Below, piece after piece: positions 52,748-60,408 of a DNA stretch of 64,000 nt. A program made the position numbers and the translations under genes. The stretch covers positions 4,772,501 to 4,836,500 of the forward strand of contig NZ_CP125377.1 in NCBI RefSeq assembly GCF_034008315.1. Direction: 5' to 3'. The notes beneath the pieces were generated by a model. It ran no database searches, had not been told where the DNA came from, and saw only the letters and a list, made by a program, of their open reading frames with translations. Source of the stretch: Pseudomonas sp. P8_241 (GTDB lineage Bacteria; Pseudomonadota; Gammaproteobacteria; Pseudomonadales; Pseudomonadaceae). How positions within the stretch are numbered: the first letter of the stretch is position 1; the number at the start of each line of letters is the position of its first letter.

Positions 52748-53494
52748 ATGACTACTCAGAACCTCAGCGGCAAAGTGGCATTGATTCAAGGTGGCTCCCG
52801 CGGCATTGGCGCCGCCATCGTCACACGCCTGGCCGCTGAAGGCGCGAGCGTTGCCTTCACCTATGTCAGCTCCACCGCGAAAGCCGAAGCACTGCAAAAC
52901 AGCCTTATCTCTCTGGGTGGCAAAGCCTTGGCGATCAAGGCGGACAGCGCCGATGCCGACGCCATTCGCAACGCGGTAAACGTGACGGTAGAGGCGTTCG
53001 GTCGCCTGGATATCCTGGTCAACAACGCGGGTGTTCTGGCCGTCGCTCCGCTCGCCGATTTCAAGCTCGAAGACTTCGACCAGACATTGGCCATCAACGT
53101 GCGCAGTGTGTTCATCGCTACCCAGGCGGCCGCGCAGCATATGACAGAAGGGGGACGCATCATCAACATCGGCAGTACCAACGCCGACCGCATGCCCTTT
53201 GCAGGTGGTGGCCCGTATGCCATGAGCAAGTCGGCACTAGTCGGTCTGACCAAAGGCCTGGCGCGTGACCTCGGCCCGCAAGGCATTACCATCAACAACG
53301 TGCAACCGGGCCCGGTCGACACCGACATGAACCCGGCCCACGGCGACTTCGCCGACAGCCTGATCCCGTTGATGGCGGTGGGTCGTTACGGTAAAGCTGA
53401 AGAAATCGCCAGTTTCGTCGCTTACCTCGTTGGCCCGGAAGCTGGGTACATCACCGGTGCGAGCCTGACGATCGACGGTGGTTTTGGCGCCTGA
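52748..53494 (+). CDS. Short-chain dehydrogenase/reductase (SDR)
   Basis: A 248-residue classical SDR. The NAD(P)-binding loop is GGSRGIGAAI (near residues 16-25), NNAG is near 90, the catalytic Ser is in INIGSTNADRM, and YAMSK (near 157) gives the Tyr-x3-Lys pair. EAGYITGASLTIDGG is the usual C-terminal block. The ATG at 52748 has GGAG upstream. Substrate is unknown; it is probably controlled by the divergent LysR protein. Confidence 0.93.
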   Translation: MTTQNLSGKVALIQGGSRGIGAAIVTRLAAEGASVAFTYVSSTAKAEALQNSLISLGGKALAIKADSADADAIRNAVNVTVEAFGRLDILVNNAGVLAVAPLADFKLEDFDQTLAINVRSVFIATQAAAQHMTEGGRIINIGSTNADRMPFAGGGPYAMSKSALVGLTKGLARDLGPQGITINNVQPGPVDTDMNPAHGDFADSLIPLMAVGRYGKAEEIASFVAYLVGPEAGYITGASLTIDGGFGA

Positions 53495-53623
53495 CGCGGC
53501 AATACGAAGCAGGCTGGCGCGATAGCAGTGAATCAGACGACATCAATGTTATCTGGCCCCTGCCTTCGCCAAGCCCGCTTTCGGCGGTGCATTCAATCAC
53601 AGCTGATTCGTTTAAAGATCACA

Positions 53624-53655
53624 CAAGAAAAACCCAGCGTATGGCCGGGTCATAA
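53624..53655 (-). terminator. Terminator after the Ser/Gly-rich gene
   Basis: On the minus strand ACCCGGC pairs with GCTGGGT (one G-U) around CATAC and is followed by TTTTTC. It lies 20 bases past the stop at 53675. Confidence 0.75.
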
Positions 53656-53674
53656 AGGTTGACGCATAGACAAA

Positions 53675-54013
53675 TTACCCCCCAGCCTCCTCATCCGCAG
53701 CAGCTCCCGAACTACCTGATTCTCCAGACCCACGCCCAGAATCGCTCTGTGTCGAACTGCCACCGCTCATCGACCCGCTCCCCTTTCCCGGGCTGGTGCT
53801 GCTCCCATCCGCATCGCCACCATTGCCACCACCGATCGACCCGGGTGGCAACGCATTCTCCGGCCCCGACTGGCCGGCGTTCATTTGGGTGGAGGGTGGC
53901 ATCCCACCCTTGTCGACAGGCGACCCACTGCCAGACGATTGGGCAAACGTCATCGAAGAACCAACCGATAACAAACCGGCCACCGTCAACGCCATCAGTT
54001 TTGAACTGATCAT
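53675..54013 (-). CDS. Small secreted Ser/Gly-rich protein
   Basis: A 112-residue protein starting MISSKLMALTVAGLLSVGSSMTFAQ, a clear signal peptide. The mature part is low-complexity, rich in Ser, Gly, Asp and Pro, with no cysteine and no recognisable domain. The start has an excellent GGAGG ribosome-binding site 7 bases upstream. I do not recognise the family. It is the last of a run of small minus-strand genes; unlike its neighbours it lacks the GAACG-N17-TCGAA box. Confidence 0.8.
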   Translation of the reverse strand: MISSKLMALTVAGLLSVGSSMTFAQSSGSGSPVDKGGMPPSTQMNAGQSGPENALPPGSIGGGNGGDADGSSTSPGKGSGSMSGGSSTQSDSGRGSGESGSSGAAADEEAGG

Positions 54014-54106
54014 GGTGCACCTCCTTTCAAAGTTGCATACCTGATCTGGCACCTGCGCCATTGACGGGGTGCCACTCAATCGACGAGCGTCCACAAGGGG
54101 CGAGGG

Positions 54107-54322
54107 TCAGCTCGGTTCCCCCGAACAGTCGTCTCCGGCAATGTCAGGATCATCAGGGCCCACCTCGACATCACCGCGCTTTGCATCATCGCTATCGCTC
54201 GGCACTTGTTCGACGCCTGCCTCGTCAGGCGGCCGTTGATCACGACTCAACGAATCGGTGGGCGACGGCAATGGATACTCTGGAGTTTCGTCAATATCGG
54301 AGTCTTTGGGATCAGTGTTCAT
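54107..54322 (-). CDS. Small acidic protein of unknown function
   Basis: A 71-residue, very acidic, Pro/Asp/Ser-rich protein starting MNTDPKDSDIDETPEYPLPS and ending CSGEPS. It has no hydrophobic segment and looks disordered. The ATG at 54322 has AGAGGTG upstream, and an ECF-sigma-like box begins 41 bases before it. Composition resembles stress-induced hydrophilic proteins, but no function can be assigned. Confidence 0.72.
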   Translation of the reverse strand: MNTDPKDSDIDETPEYPLPSPTDSLSRDQRPPDEAGVEQVPSDSDDAKRGDVEVGPDDPDIAGDDCSGEPS

Positions 54323-54362
54323 TTGGCACCTCTCATCGAGCTTGAAATGCAGGCCCTGATGT

Positions 54363-54389
54363 TTCGAGGCTGGCACGATGAACGCGTTC
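54363..54389 (-). promoter_or_regulatory. ECF-sigma-like promoter box before the 71-residue gene
   Basis: GAACGC-N16-TCGAA read on the minus strand. The -35 GAAC and a -10 of the form TCNAA fit the AlgU/sigma-22 pattern. The -35 is part of the palindrome GAACGCGTTC. Confidence 0.55.
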
Positions 54390-54407
54390 GATAAAAAAGA
54401 CCGCCGG

Positions 54408-54590
54408 TCACTGTTCGTCGTCCTCATCCGTTTCAGAATCTGTGTTGCCTACGTCGCCCGCATCATCGGCGTCGTTGAGCGGTACCGTCGCGTCGTCCAT
54501 CAGCGAACCCGGGTCTTCGTTGCCGGGATCATTGATAAATGGCAGACCGCCTGGGCCTTTTTCTTCCCTGCCTTCGGTTTCCGGCGTCAT
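54408..54590 (-). CDS. Small acidic protein of unknown function
   Basis: A 60-residue acidic protein starting MTPETEGREEKGPGGLPFIN and ending DSETDEDDEQ, with no hydrophobic segment and no cysteine. The ATG at 54590 has gagg 6 bases upstream. An ECF-sigma-like box lies 33 bases before the start. It resembles the neighbouring 71-residue protein in composition only. Confidence 0.7.
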   Translation of the reverse strand: MTPETEGREEKGPGGLPFINDPGNEDPGSLMDDATVPLNDADDAGDVGNTDSETDEDDEQ

Positions 54591-54622
54591 GGTCAGCCTC
54601 AAAACATTCGGGGTGTATGAAG

Positions 54623-54649
54623 TTCGAGGCGGCCTGCAGAAAAACGTTC
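54623..54649 (-). promoter_or_regulatory. ECF-sigma-like promoter box before the 60-residue gene
   Basis: GAACGT-N16-TCGAA on the minus strand, with the same spacing as the boxes at 54363 and 55218. Confidence 0.55.
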
Positions 54650-54671
54650 CGAAGCCCGACAGACAGAAACG

Positions 54672-54702
54672 AAAAACCCGGCACCAGGCCGGGTTTCTAC
54701 TG
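54672..54702 (-). terminator. Terminator of the His/Lys-tailed glycine-zipper gene
   Basis: On the minus strand ACCCGGC-CTGGT-GCCGGGT is followed by TTTTC, 15 bases after the stop at 54717; A-rich sequence on the other side could also serve rightward transcripts. Confidence 0.8.
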
Positions 54703-54716
54703 TTGAGCGCTGCGGC

Positions 54717-55184
54717 TCAATGATGCTTGTTCTTGTGTTTGTTCTTGTGTTTATGACCCCCACCGGAATGTGAGTGGTCGTTGTCTGTTCCAAGATTATT
54801 GCCGACAGCACCGCCGGCCGCGCCGCCCAGGCCGGCGCCGATAGTTGATCCGGTCGACCCACCCAGACTGTTGCCGATCACCGAACCGCCGGCTGATCCC
54901 AACCCGCCACCAATTGCAGCTTCTGTGCGACTGCCCTTCGGCGCCGCGACCGCGCTGCCCGCTGCACCGCCTACACCAGCGCCCACGGCTGCACCGGTGC
55001 TGCCGCCCATTTGCCCACCGACGACATTACCCAACGCTCCGCCGAGACCACCGCCTACCGCAGCGTTGCCATCACCTGACGCCAGCGCGACCGGCGCAAT
55101 CAATAATCCAAAAACAATCGCAGGCAACGTCCAGTGTCGAACATTCAGGCTCGTCGCTTCATTGCCTTGGGTTTTCGGGTACAT
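54717..55184 (-). CDS. Secreted glycine-zipper protein with His/Lys-rich tail
   Basis: A 155-residue protein starting MYPKTQGNEATSLNVRHWTL, with an export signal (about 19-36, ending VALASG). Repeated GGxLGxxxGxxxG segments (GGGLGGALGNVVGG, GGSTGAAVGAGVGGAAG, GGGLGSAGGSVIG) form glycine-zipper helices of the kind found in outer-membrane or pore-like proteins. The C-terminus is a His/Lys/Asn run (HSHSGGGHKHKNKHKNKHH) that could bind metal. It is paralogous to the next gene, which lacks such a long tail. Function is unknown. Confidence 0.82.
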   Translation of the reverse strand: MYPKTQGNEATSLNVRHWTLPAIVFGLLIAPVALASGDGNAAVGGGLGGALGNVVGGQMGGSTGAAVGAGVGGAAGSAVAAPKGSRTEAAIGGGLGSAGGSVIGNSLGGSTGSTIGAGLGGAAGGAVGNNLGTDNDHSHSGGGHKHKNKHKNKHH

Positions 55185-55217
55185 GGCATGCCTCGCATTC
55201 TTCCAGGGTATGAAGCA

Positions 55218-55244
55218 TTCGAGGTGTAAAAGCGATAAACGTTC
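55218..55244 (-). promoter_or_regulatory. ECF-sigma-like promoter box before the 155-residue glycine-zipper gene
   Basis: GAACGT-N16-TCGAA on the minus strand, 34 bases before the start. The sequence just downstream (CTTCATACCC) also resembles that at the 60-residue gene (CTTCATACAC). Confidence 0.6.
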
Positions 55245-55252
55245 ATTAACGC

Positions 55253-55279
55253 AAAAACCCGGCATCAGGCCGGGTTTTT
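55253..55279. terminator. Terminator of the shorter glycine-zipper gene
   Basis: AAAAACCCGG-CATCAGG-CCGGGTTTTT lies 18 bases after the stop at 55297, with T runs on both strands. Confidence 0.85.
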
Positions 55280-55296
55280 CGAATCGACAATCAGGA

Positions 55297-55665
55297 TCAG
55301 TGACGCTTGTGACCATTGGCCAGGTTGCTGCCCACGCCACCACCCAATGCTCCGCCCAGGCCGGCACCGATAGTGGAACCGGTTTTGCCACCCAGGCTGT
55401 GGCCGATCACCGAACCACCGGCTGCGCCAACTCCACCACCGATCGCAGCGCTGGTGCGATGACCTTTTTTGGCGGCAACGGCACTGCCTGCCGCGCCAGC
55501 GACACCAGCACCAATCGCTGCGCCGGTGCTGCCGCCCATGCTCTGGCCAACAACGTTACCCAGGGCGCCGCCCAAACCACCACCGACTGCGGCAGTGCCG
55601 TCGCCAGCCATTGCACCTTGAGTAACCAAAAGGCCCAGAACCACAGCAGGCAGAGTCAAACGCAT
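55297..55665 (-). CDS. Secreted glycine-zipper protein (paralogue of upstream neighbour)
   Basis: A 122-residue protein starting MRLTLPAVVLGLLVTQGAMAG, a signal peptide. GGGLGGALGNVVGQSMGGSTG and later Gly/Ala repeats align with the 155-residue neighbour almost block for block, including KGHRTSAAIGGGVG against KGSRTEAAIGGGLG. It ends NGHKRH. The pair is a tandem duplication. Function is unknown; glycine zippers suggest membrane association. A weaker ECF-like box (GAACCG-N15-TCTGC, 55723-55748) lies upstream. Confidence 0.82.
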   Translation of the reverse strand: MRLTLPAVVLGLLVTQGAMAGDGTAAVGGGLGGALGNVVGQSMGGSTGAAIGAGVAGAAGSAVAAKKGHRTSAAIGGGVGAAGGSVIGHSLGGKTGSTIGAGLGGALGGGVGSNLANGHKRH

Positions 55666-55804
55666 TACGAAAACCTCAAAAATAGAGCTAAACAAAAAGG
55701 GGGCGAGATTGAATGCTTTCGCGCAGACAATGTCCAGCACGCCGGTTCAACATCGCGATTGGCGATGGTTGGACAGCATTTTCGGGAAAGGTTTTATTAC
55801 GGGC

Positions 55805-55831
55805 AAAAAAAAGCCCGCTGGGGAAACGGGC
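55805..55831 (-). terminator. Orphan intrinsic terminator
   Basis: On the minus strand GCCCG-TTTCCCCAG-CGGGC is followed by T8. No protein gene ends here: the next one upstream has its own terminator at 55937-55963. It may mark the 3' end of a small RNA of about 100 bases. Confidence 0.7.
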
Positions 55832-55936
55832 CAGGTGTTGCTTTCTAACGGATGAGCTGAGACTACGACGGCATCTGTGAAAACTTTGTGAAAAATGTTT
55901 CGCAGTTGACGGCTGGTTACAATTCCGTGCGGCATG

Positions 55937-55963
55937 AAAAACCCCGCTCAATGGCGGGGTCTG
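55937..55963 (-). terminator. Terminator of the 62-residue gene
   Basis: On the minus strand ACCCCGCC-ATTGA-GCGGGGT is followed by TTTTC; it lies 12 bases after the stop at 55976. Confidence 0.85.
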
Positions 55964-55975
55964 CTTTCGGATCAA

Positions 55976-56164
55976 TCACTTCCTGGCGGGGGCAGGCACC
56001 CTGGGTAAAAATTTGCCCTTCTGCACCCGACAGGCTCGGGTCTTGATCCTGTCGACTTCCGTCTGGTCTTCGCCAAAACTGGCCACATACTGGGTTTGGC
56101 CGCACTGTACGTAGTTATTGATCGGAAACTCTGCGCCGTCGTCCTCGATGTACGGATCAGCCAT
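55976..56164 (-). CDS. Small protein of unknown function
   Basis: A 62-residue protein starting MADPYIEDDGAEFPINNYVQCGQTQYVASFGEDQ and ending in a basic tail. It has two cysteines (near residues 21 and 44), no membrane segment and no signal peptide. The ATG at 56164 has GAGAGGGGTG upstream, and an intrinsic terminator follows the stop, which together support a real gene. I do not recognise the family. Confidence 0.7.
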   Translation of the reverse strand: MADPYIEDDGAEFPINNYVQCGQTQYVASFGEDQTEVDRIKTRACRVQKGKFLPRVPAPARK

Positions 56165-56311
56165 CTCTTCACCCCTCTCAAAAACGGAATCGATACCGGC
56201 AAGTCCGGATTTGCCTGAAAATATCGACCACCAAGGGTTTTGAGACTAGCCGGTCACCACCAGACCCGCTGTTCAGATCACCCCATGCCCGACGAATGGC
56301 TCACGCCTGAC

Positions 56312-56632
56312 TCATGCAAGTTTGACCGCTGTCCCGGTCACGAACACCACCACCATCCCGCCTTTACCGGCAGGCATGCTGATTTCAAAATCCAGCCCGA
56401 CCACTGCATCCGCCTGAAGCGCCCGCGCCCGTTCCTTGATTTCGTCGGTAGCCTGCATCCGCGCTTCCTGCAATGCGCGCTCCAGCGTCTGGGAACGTCC
56501 GCCAAAAATGTCTCGCATCCCGGCAAACATGTCGCGGACAACGTTAATGCCCTGCACAGACTCGGCACTGACAATGTCCAGGTACGCCGTGATTTGTCGG
56601 CCTTCAATGGTGTGGGTTGTAGTGGTGATCAT
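56312..56632 (-). CDS. YbjQ family (UPF0145) protein
   Basis: A 106-residue protein starting MITTTTHTIEGRQITAYLDIV. GINVVRDMFAGMRDIFGGRSQTLERAL and ADAVVGLDFEI are the conserved YbjQ blocks. The family forms pentamers and has been called a heavy-metal-binding domain, without an established role. The ribosome-binding site is AAGGAAG. It is in the run of small minus-strand genes but looks independently transcribed. Confidence 0.92.
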   Translation of the reverse strand: MITTTTHTIEGRQITAYLDIVSAESVQGINVVRDMFAGMRDIFGGRSQTLERALQEARMQATDEIKERARALQADAVVGLDFEISMPAGKGGMVVVFVTGTAVKLA

Positions 56633-56736
56633 GAAGCTTCCTTTTTGAGAGTTCAGGCATTCACCCAAGACGCTTTAAACAGTTACGACCGCTGAAGCGA
56701 CGGACGGGGGGCGGCTCTTGCCGATTTGAAATGGAG

Positions 56737-56919
56737 TCAGAAGAGTTTGATCAACACCGTCGTGACTGTTGCTACGATCCCGATCAAACCTGTGGCAACA
56801 GCCACCAGATACCAAAAAGTCTCGCGGGTCATCTTTCCAGCTTCGGCATTCAACTTGCGCTGCTCGGCCATGAGCTTGATGATCTCCACATGAATCTTTT
56901 CCAGCTCCGCCTGTTCCAT
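56737..56919 (-). CDS. Small coiled-coil single-span membrane protein
   Basis: About 60 residues, MEQAELEKIHVEIIKLMAEQRKLNAEAGKMTRETF followed by one membrane helix (VAVATGLIGIVATVTTVLIKLF). The N-terminal half is a heptad-like helix. The start at 56919 has AGGA 9 bases upstream; an ATG at 56934 would add five residues. The layout resembles small anchor or holin-like proteins, but there are no phage genes nearby. The 328 bases from here to the tRNA hold only the tRNA terminator. Confidence 0.65.
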   Translation of the reverse strand: MEQAELEKIHVEIIKLMAEQRKLNAEAGKMTRETFWYLVAVATGLIGIVATVTTVLIKLF

Positions 56920-57199
56920 GGTGAGGTCCTGCATAACGAATGTGTGTCCATCCTGGTGCTGGCACGTGCCAGTCACGTTGCCCTTCCATCCATTTTGTAC
57001 CGGTGGGCGCAGTAACGAACACCCCAGCAGAACAGACCTTCGCAAGGCACTGAGTCCTCTACATAGTCCATGATGATTGGCTTTCAAGCGTAGAGCCCTA
57101 CACGCCGCTCTGCTTTCCTACATAAAATTCAGATACAGCCTCGCCGGAACGCCCAAAATAACAGAGTGGATCCGCAAAAATATTACGTTCCAGATGCAC

Positions 57200-57234
57200 A
57201 AAACCCCTGGCTTCTTTCGAAACCAGGGGTTTTG
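57200..57234 (-). terminator. Terminator of tRNA-Ser
   Basis: AAAACCCCTGG and CCAGGGGTTTT pair perfectly around 13 bases, downstream of the tRNA on the minus strand. Confidence 0.9.
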
Positions 57235-57247
57235 TTTACATCGAATT

Positions 57248-57337
57248 TGGCGGTGAAGGAGAGATTCGAACTCTCGATACAGTTTCCTGTATACACACTT
57301 TCCAGGCGTGCTCCTTAAGCCACTCGGACACTTCACC
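57248..57337 (-). tRNA. tRNA-Ser (GGA anticodon)
   Basis: A 90-base class II tRNA with the 3' CCA encoded. The acceptor stem is GGTGAAG/CTTCACC, the anticodon loop reads CTGGAAA (GGA), the long variable arm is GTATACAGGAAACTGTAT, and the T loop is TTCGAAT. It reads UCC and UCU serine codons. Confidence 0.96.
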
Positions 57338-57375
57338 GTATCTCTTCAAACATGTTCTGTCTGTCGAGGCGCGCT

Positions 57376-57404
57376 AATGTAGTCGAAAGCATTTCTGTTG
57401 GCAA
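57376..57404 (-). promoter_or_regulatory. Promoter of tRNA-Ser
   Basis: TTGCCA-N17-TACATT on the minus strand, followed by the GC-rich discriminator AGCGCGCC typical of stringently controlled stable-RNA promoters. Elsewhere in the gap 57338-57644 I see only a CTCTATATAGAG palindrome (57500-57511). Confidence 0.7.
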
Positions 57405-57644
57405 ACATTTTTTGCAGAATTTTCATGCGGTTAACGCAATTCAGTGTTTTCGCCTGCGCAGGCCATGGCAAACCGGCCAATCTCCGGGGTCGCGCGCTTC
57501 TCTATATAGAGGGAAACAGGCAGCCAGCACAGCGCACGACGCTCGGTGGGCGGGAAAAGGGTGACTGGCGGGTCAGTCACGGCGCTTTACCTGGCCTGCA
57601 ACGGTGGGTAACGTCTGCCCAACTTTACTGAAAGGAATAGCGTC

Positions 57645-58334
57645 ATGAGTGAGTTGATTTCCTACCACCTCGAAGACGGTATCGCGACCCTGACCTTGAG
57701 CAATGGCAAGGTCAATGCCATCTCCCCAGACGTGATCGCTGCGTTTAACGCTGCGCTGGATCAGGCTGTGGCTGATCGTGCAGTGGTGATCATCACCGGT
57801 CAGCCAGGGATTCTGTCCGGCGGTTATGACTTGAAGGTGATGACAACCGGTCCTAAAGAAGCGGTGGCCCTGGTGACCGCGGGCTCGACCCTGGCCCGCC
57901 GCCTGCTCTCGCACCCCTTCCCGGTGATCGTCGCATGCCCTGGGCATGCCGTGGCCAAGGGCGCTTTTTTGCTGTTGTCGGCCGACTACCGCATCGGCGT
58001 CGACGGCGCCTTCAGTATCGGCCTGAACGAAGTTCAGATCGGCATGACCATGCACCATGCCGGCATTGAACTGGCCCGTGATCGCCTGCGCAAGTCGGCG
58101 TTCCATCGCTCAGTTATCAACGGTGAAATGTTCAATCCGCAGAGCGCCGTGGATGCAGGATTCCTCGACGTCGTGGTGTCGGCCGAGGAGCTTCAGGGCG
58201 CAGCGCTGGCGGCGGCTCGTCAACTGAAGAAAATCAACATGACGGCTCACAAGAACACCAAGCTGAAAGTGCGCAAAGCACTGCTGGAGACCCTGGATAA
58301 CGCAATCATTCAGGACCAGCAGCATTTGGGCTGA
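57645..58334 (+). CDS. Crotonase/enoyl-CoA hydratase family protein
   Basis: A 229-residue crotonase-fold protein, shorter than typical EchA (about 257). SGGYDLKVM (near residue 58) and CPGHAVAKGAFLLLSADYRIG (near 98) form the oxyanion hole region. The second catalytic glutamate position is in NEVQIGMTMHHAG, with no clear match to the usual Glu pair, so hydratase activity is uncertain. The start has aaaggaa 8 bases upstream. No fatty-acid genes adjoin; a terminator follows. Confidence 0.88.
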   Translation: MSELISYHLEDGIATLTLSNGKVNAISPDVIAAFNAALDQAVADRAVVIITGQPGILSGGYDLKVMTTGPKEAVALVTAGSTLARRLLSHPFPVIVACPGHAVAKGAFLLLSADYRIGVDGAFSIGLNEVQIGMTMHHAGIELARDRLRKSAFHRSVINGEMFNPQSAVDAGFLDVVVSAEELQGAALAAARQLKKINMTAHKNTKLKVRKALLETLDNAIIQDQQHLG

Positions 58335-58353
58335 TCCCTTTGTTGCGATAACG

Positions 58354-58382
58354 AAAAGCCCGACCGTCGTGTTGGGCTTTTT
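58354..58382 (+). terminator. Terminator of the crotonase gene
   Basis: AAAAGCCCGA-CCGTCGTGT-TGGGCTTTTT, 20 bases after the stop (one G-U pair at the stem top). Confidence 0.85.
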
Positions 58383-58549
58383 CGTACATGACGCAGTTAA
58401 ATGTCTGTAACCGCTCTAGGCCGCATCTGACCAACAAGTCGGAAACATGCGCACAAACATCGGCCATCTCCTACATCTGTAACGGCAATTGCCGAAAACA
58501 GTGCACATCCGTACACTGCGCCACCTTTTTGTCCCGGTGGGGCCTGTAA

Positions 58550-59272
58550 ATGCTGTTTGTTTTACGTATGTCATTGATGGGCCTGCACTTTGTCATAGCA
58601 GGTGTGCTGGGTGTCGTGCTCGGTCTCTGCCGCCCGTTCAATCCAGACAACAGCCGCTTGTGCGCGCGCCTCTATGCATGGCCGGCCATGTGCATTTTGC
58701 GCCTGCGGGTCAAAGCCGACGTCGGGCCGTTGATGGATAAACCGGACAGCTGCGTGATCATCGCCAATCATCAGTCCAACTACGACTTGTTTGTGTTCGG
58801 CAACGTAGTACCGCGCCGTACCGTCTGCATCGGCAAAAAGAGCCTGAAGTGGGTGCCACTGTTCGGTCAGTTGTTCTGGCTGGCCGGCAACGTGCTGATT
58901 GACCGTGGCAATGCGCAAAAGGCGCGTCAGTCGATGTTGACCACTACCCACACCCTGCAAAATGAAGACACCTCGATCTGGGTGTTCCCGGAAGGCACGC
59001 GCAATCTGGGTGAAGAATTGCTGCCGTTCAAGAAAGGCGCCTTTCAGATGGCCATCGCTGCGGGAGTGCCGATCGTTCCGGTATGCGTCAGTACTTACGT
59101 CAAACACATGCGATTGAACCGCTGGCGCAGTGGGAAAATTCTGATTCGCTCGCTGCCGGCGATTCCTACCGCTGGATTGAGCCTGGATGACATGCCGATG
59201 TTGATGGCTCAGTGCCGCGAACAGATGCGCGAATGCATCGCGTCAATGGACCGGCAACTGCAAGCAGCCTGA
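58550..59272 (+). CDS. plsC: 1-acyl-sn-glycerol-3-phosphate acyltransferase
   Basis: PlsC-type enzyme that acylates lysophosphatidic acid to phosphatidic acid at the inner membrane. The 240-residue protein has an N-terminal membrane helix (about 8-28), NHQSNYD (catalytic H-x4-D, near residue 74), a conserved GKKSLKWVPLFGQLFW block, FPEGTRN (near 145) and VPIVPVCVS. Pseudomonas strains have several such paralogues, so the specific role is not certain. A terminator follows. Confidence 0.9.
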   Translation: MLFVLRMSLMGLHFVIAGVLGVVLGLCRPFNPDNSRLCARLYAWPAMCILRLRVKADVGPLMDKPDSCVIIANHQSNYDLFVFGNVVPRRTVCIGKKSLKWVPLFGQLFWLAGNVLIDRGNAQKARQSMLTTTHTLQNEDTSIWVFPEGTRNLGEELLPFKKGAFQMAIAAGVPIVPVCVSTYVKHMRLNRWRSGKILIRSLPAIPTAGLSLDDMPMLMAQCREQMRECIASMDRQLQAA

Positions 59273-59274
59273 AA

Positions 59275-59305
59275 AGAAAACCCGTCTGATGCGGGTTTTC
59301 TTTTG
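59275..59305 (+). terminator. Terminator of the acyltransferase gene
   Basis: AAGAAAACCCG-TCTGATG-CGGGTTTTCTTTT immediately after the stop codon. Confidence 0.88.
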
Positions 59306-59429
59306 CCTGCAAACTTTTGCCAGCGAACTCGCCAGATTTCACTGACTCTCAAGTAGCAGACAAGGCTAAGCTGAACTTCCTCAGAACAGAAAGCTGCCAA
59401 TAAAAGCTGCCAATAAGTGAATAAAGACC

Positions 59430-60401
59430 ATGGGTAGAGTTGTTGCTGCTGCGGTTTACAGCGCGGGTAAGAAAGTCACCGATATCACCCTCGACGAAGG
59501 TGCGGCATGGGCCGCAAAGCCAGATCACTTCGTCTGGATCGGCCTGGAAGAGCCAAATGCAGAGGAACTGTTCAATCTGCAACGCCAGTTCAACCTGCAT
59601 GAACTGGCCATTGAAGATGCCCTGGAAAAGCACAGTCGGCCAAAGCTTGAAACCTTTGGCGATGCACTGTTTATCGTTACGTATTCGCCCATTCGGGAAG
59701 ACGGCAAACTCAAGTTTATCGAAACGCATATTTTTGCCGGAAACGGTTACATCATTACGGCACGCAACGGCCACTCGGCGTCCTACGCATCAGTCCGACA
59801 GCGTTGTGAGGCGCGACCGTTGTTGCTCGAGCACGGAGAAGATTTCGTACTCTATGCCATCCTCGATTTCGTCATTGAAAACTACCAGCCGATGGGTGAA
59901 GCGATCCACGCCGAAATCGACGAACTGGAACGCAATGTCATGTGCAGCTCCCTGAATGAACGCGATATTCAAAAGCTCCACAGCTTGCGTCGCGACGTAT
60001 TGCGCCTGCGCCGATTTGCGGCGCCGATGGTGGAGATCGGCGAGGAGCTGCAAAGGCTGAGTTTCCCGTTCATCGACAAGAACATGCGTCCGTATTTTCG
60101 CGATGTGCAGATTCATGTCACGCGGCAGATGGAAGACCTGACAACGCTGGCAGATATTGCCAGCCAGACAATCGAAGTTGGCGTATTGCTTGAGGCATCT
60201 CGTCAGAGCGTGGTGCAACGCAAGTTTGCCGCATGGGCGGCGATTCTCGCGTTTCCCACGGCGGTGGCGGGGATTTACGGGATGAATTTCCAAAACATGC
60301 CGGAGCTGACGTGGCACTACGGATATTTTGCGGTGTTGGGGTTTATTACAGTGGGATGCGTGAGTTTGTGGGCGAGTTTCAAGAAGTCGGGGTGGCTCTG
60401 A
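59430..60401 (+). CDS. corA: CorA-family magnesium/cobalt transporter
   Basis: A 323-residue divalent cation channel. The soluble funnel domain occupies about residues 1-260, with an acidic segment IDELERNVM and a long helix. Two C-terminal membrane helices flank the selectivity motif YGMNFQNMPEL (GMN near residue 285), which distinguishes it from the GIN-type ZntB in this window. It is monocistronic. Confidence 0.93.
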   Translation: MGRVVAAAVYSAGKKVTDITLDEGAAWAAKPDHFVWIGLEEPNAEELFNLQRQFNLHELAIEDALEKHSRPKLETFGDALFIVTYSPIREDGKLKFIETHIFAGNGYIITARNGHSASYASVRQRCEARPLLLEHGEDFVLYAILDFVIENYQPMGEAIHAEIDELERNVMCSSLNERDIQKLHSLRRDVLRLRRFAAPMVEIGEELQRLSFPFIDKNMRPYFRDVQIHVTRQMEDLTTLADIASQTIEVGVLLEASRQSVVQRKFAAWAAILAFPTAVAGIYGMNFQNMPELTWHYGYFAVLGFITVGCVSLWASFKKSGWL

Positions 60402-60408
60402 CAGACTT

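Noticed and set aside
55723..55748. ECF-sigma-like box GAACCG-N15-TCTGC before the 122-residue glycine-zipper gene
   Set aside because: Spacing is one base shorter than the three consistent boxes and the -10 differs; not counted with them.
54781..55848. Open frame of 355 codons opposite the glycine-zipper genes
   Set aside because: Low-complexity Pro/Ala/Thr sequence produced by reading glycine repeats in antisense; the minus-strand genes have signal peptides, ribosome-binding sites and terminators.
56737..56919. Phage holin interpretation of the small coiled-coil membrane protein
   Set aside because: No lysis, structural or integrase genes nearby; composition alone is not enough.
57500..57511. 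Palindrome CTCTATATAGAG before the crotonase gene
   Set aside because: Too short and AT-simple to assign as an operator without a second copy or a neighbouring regulator.
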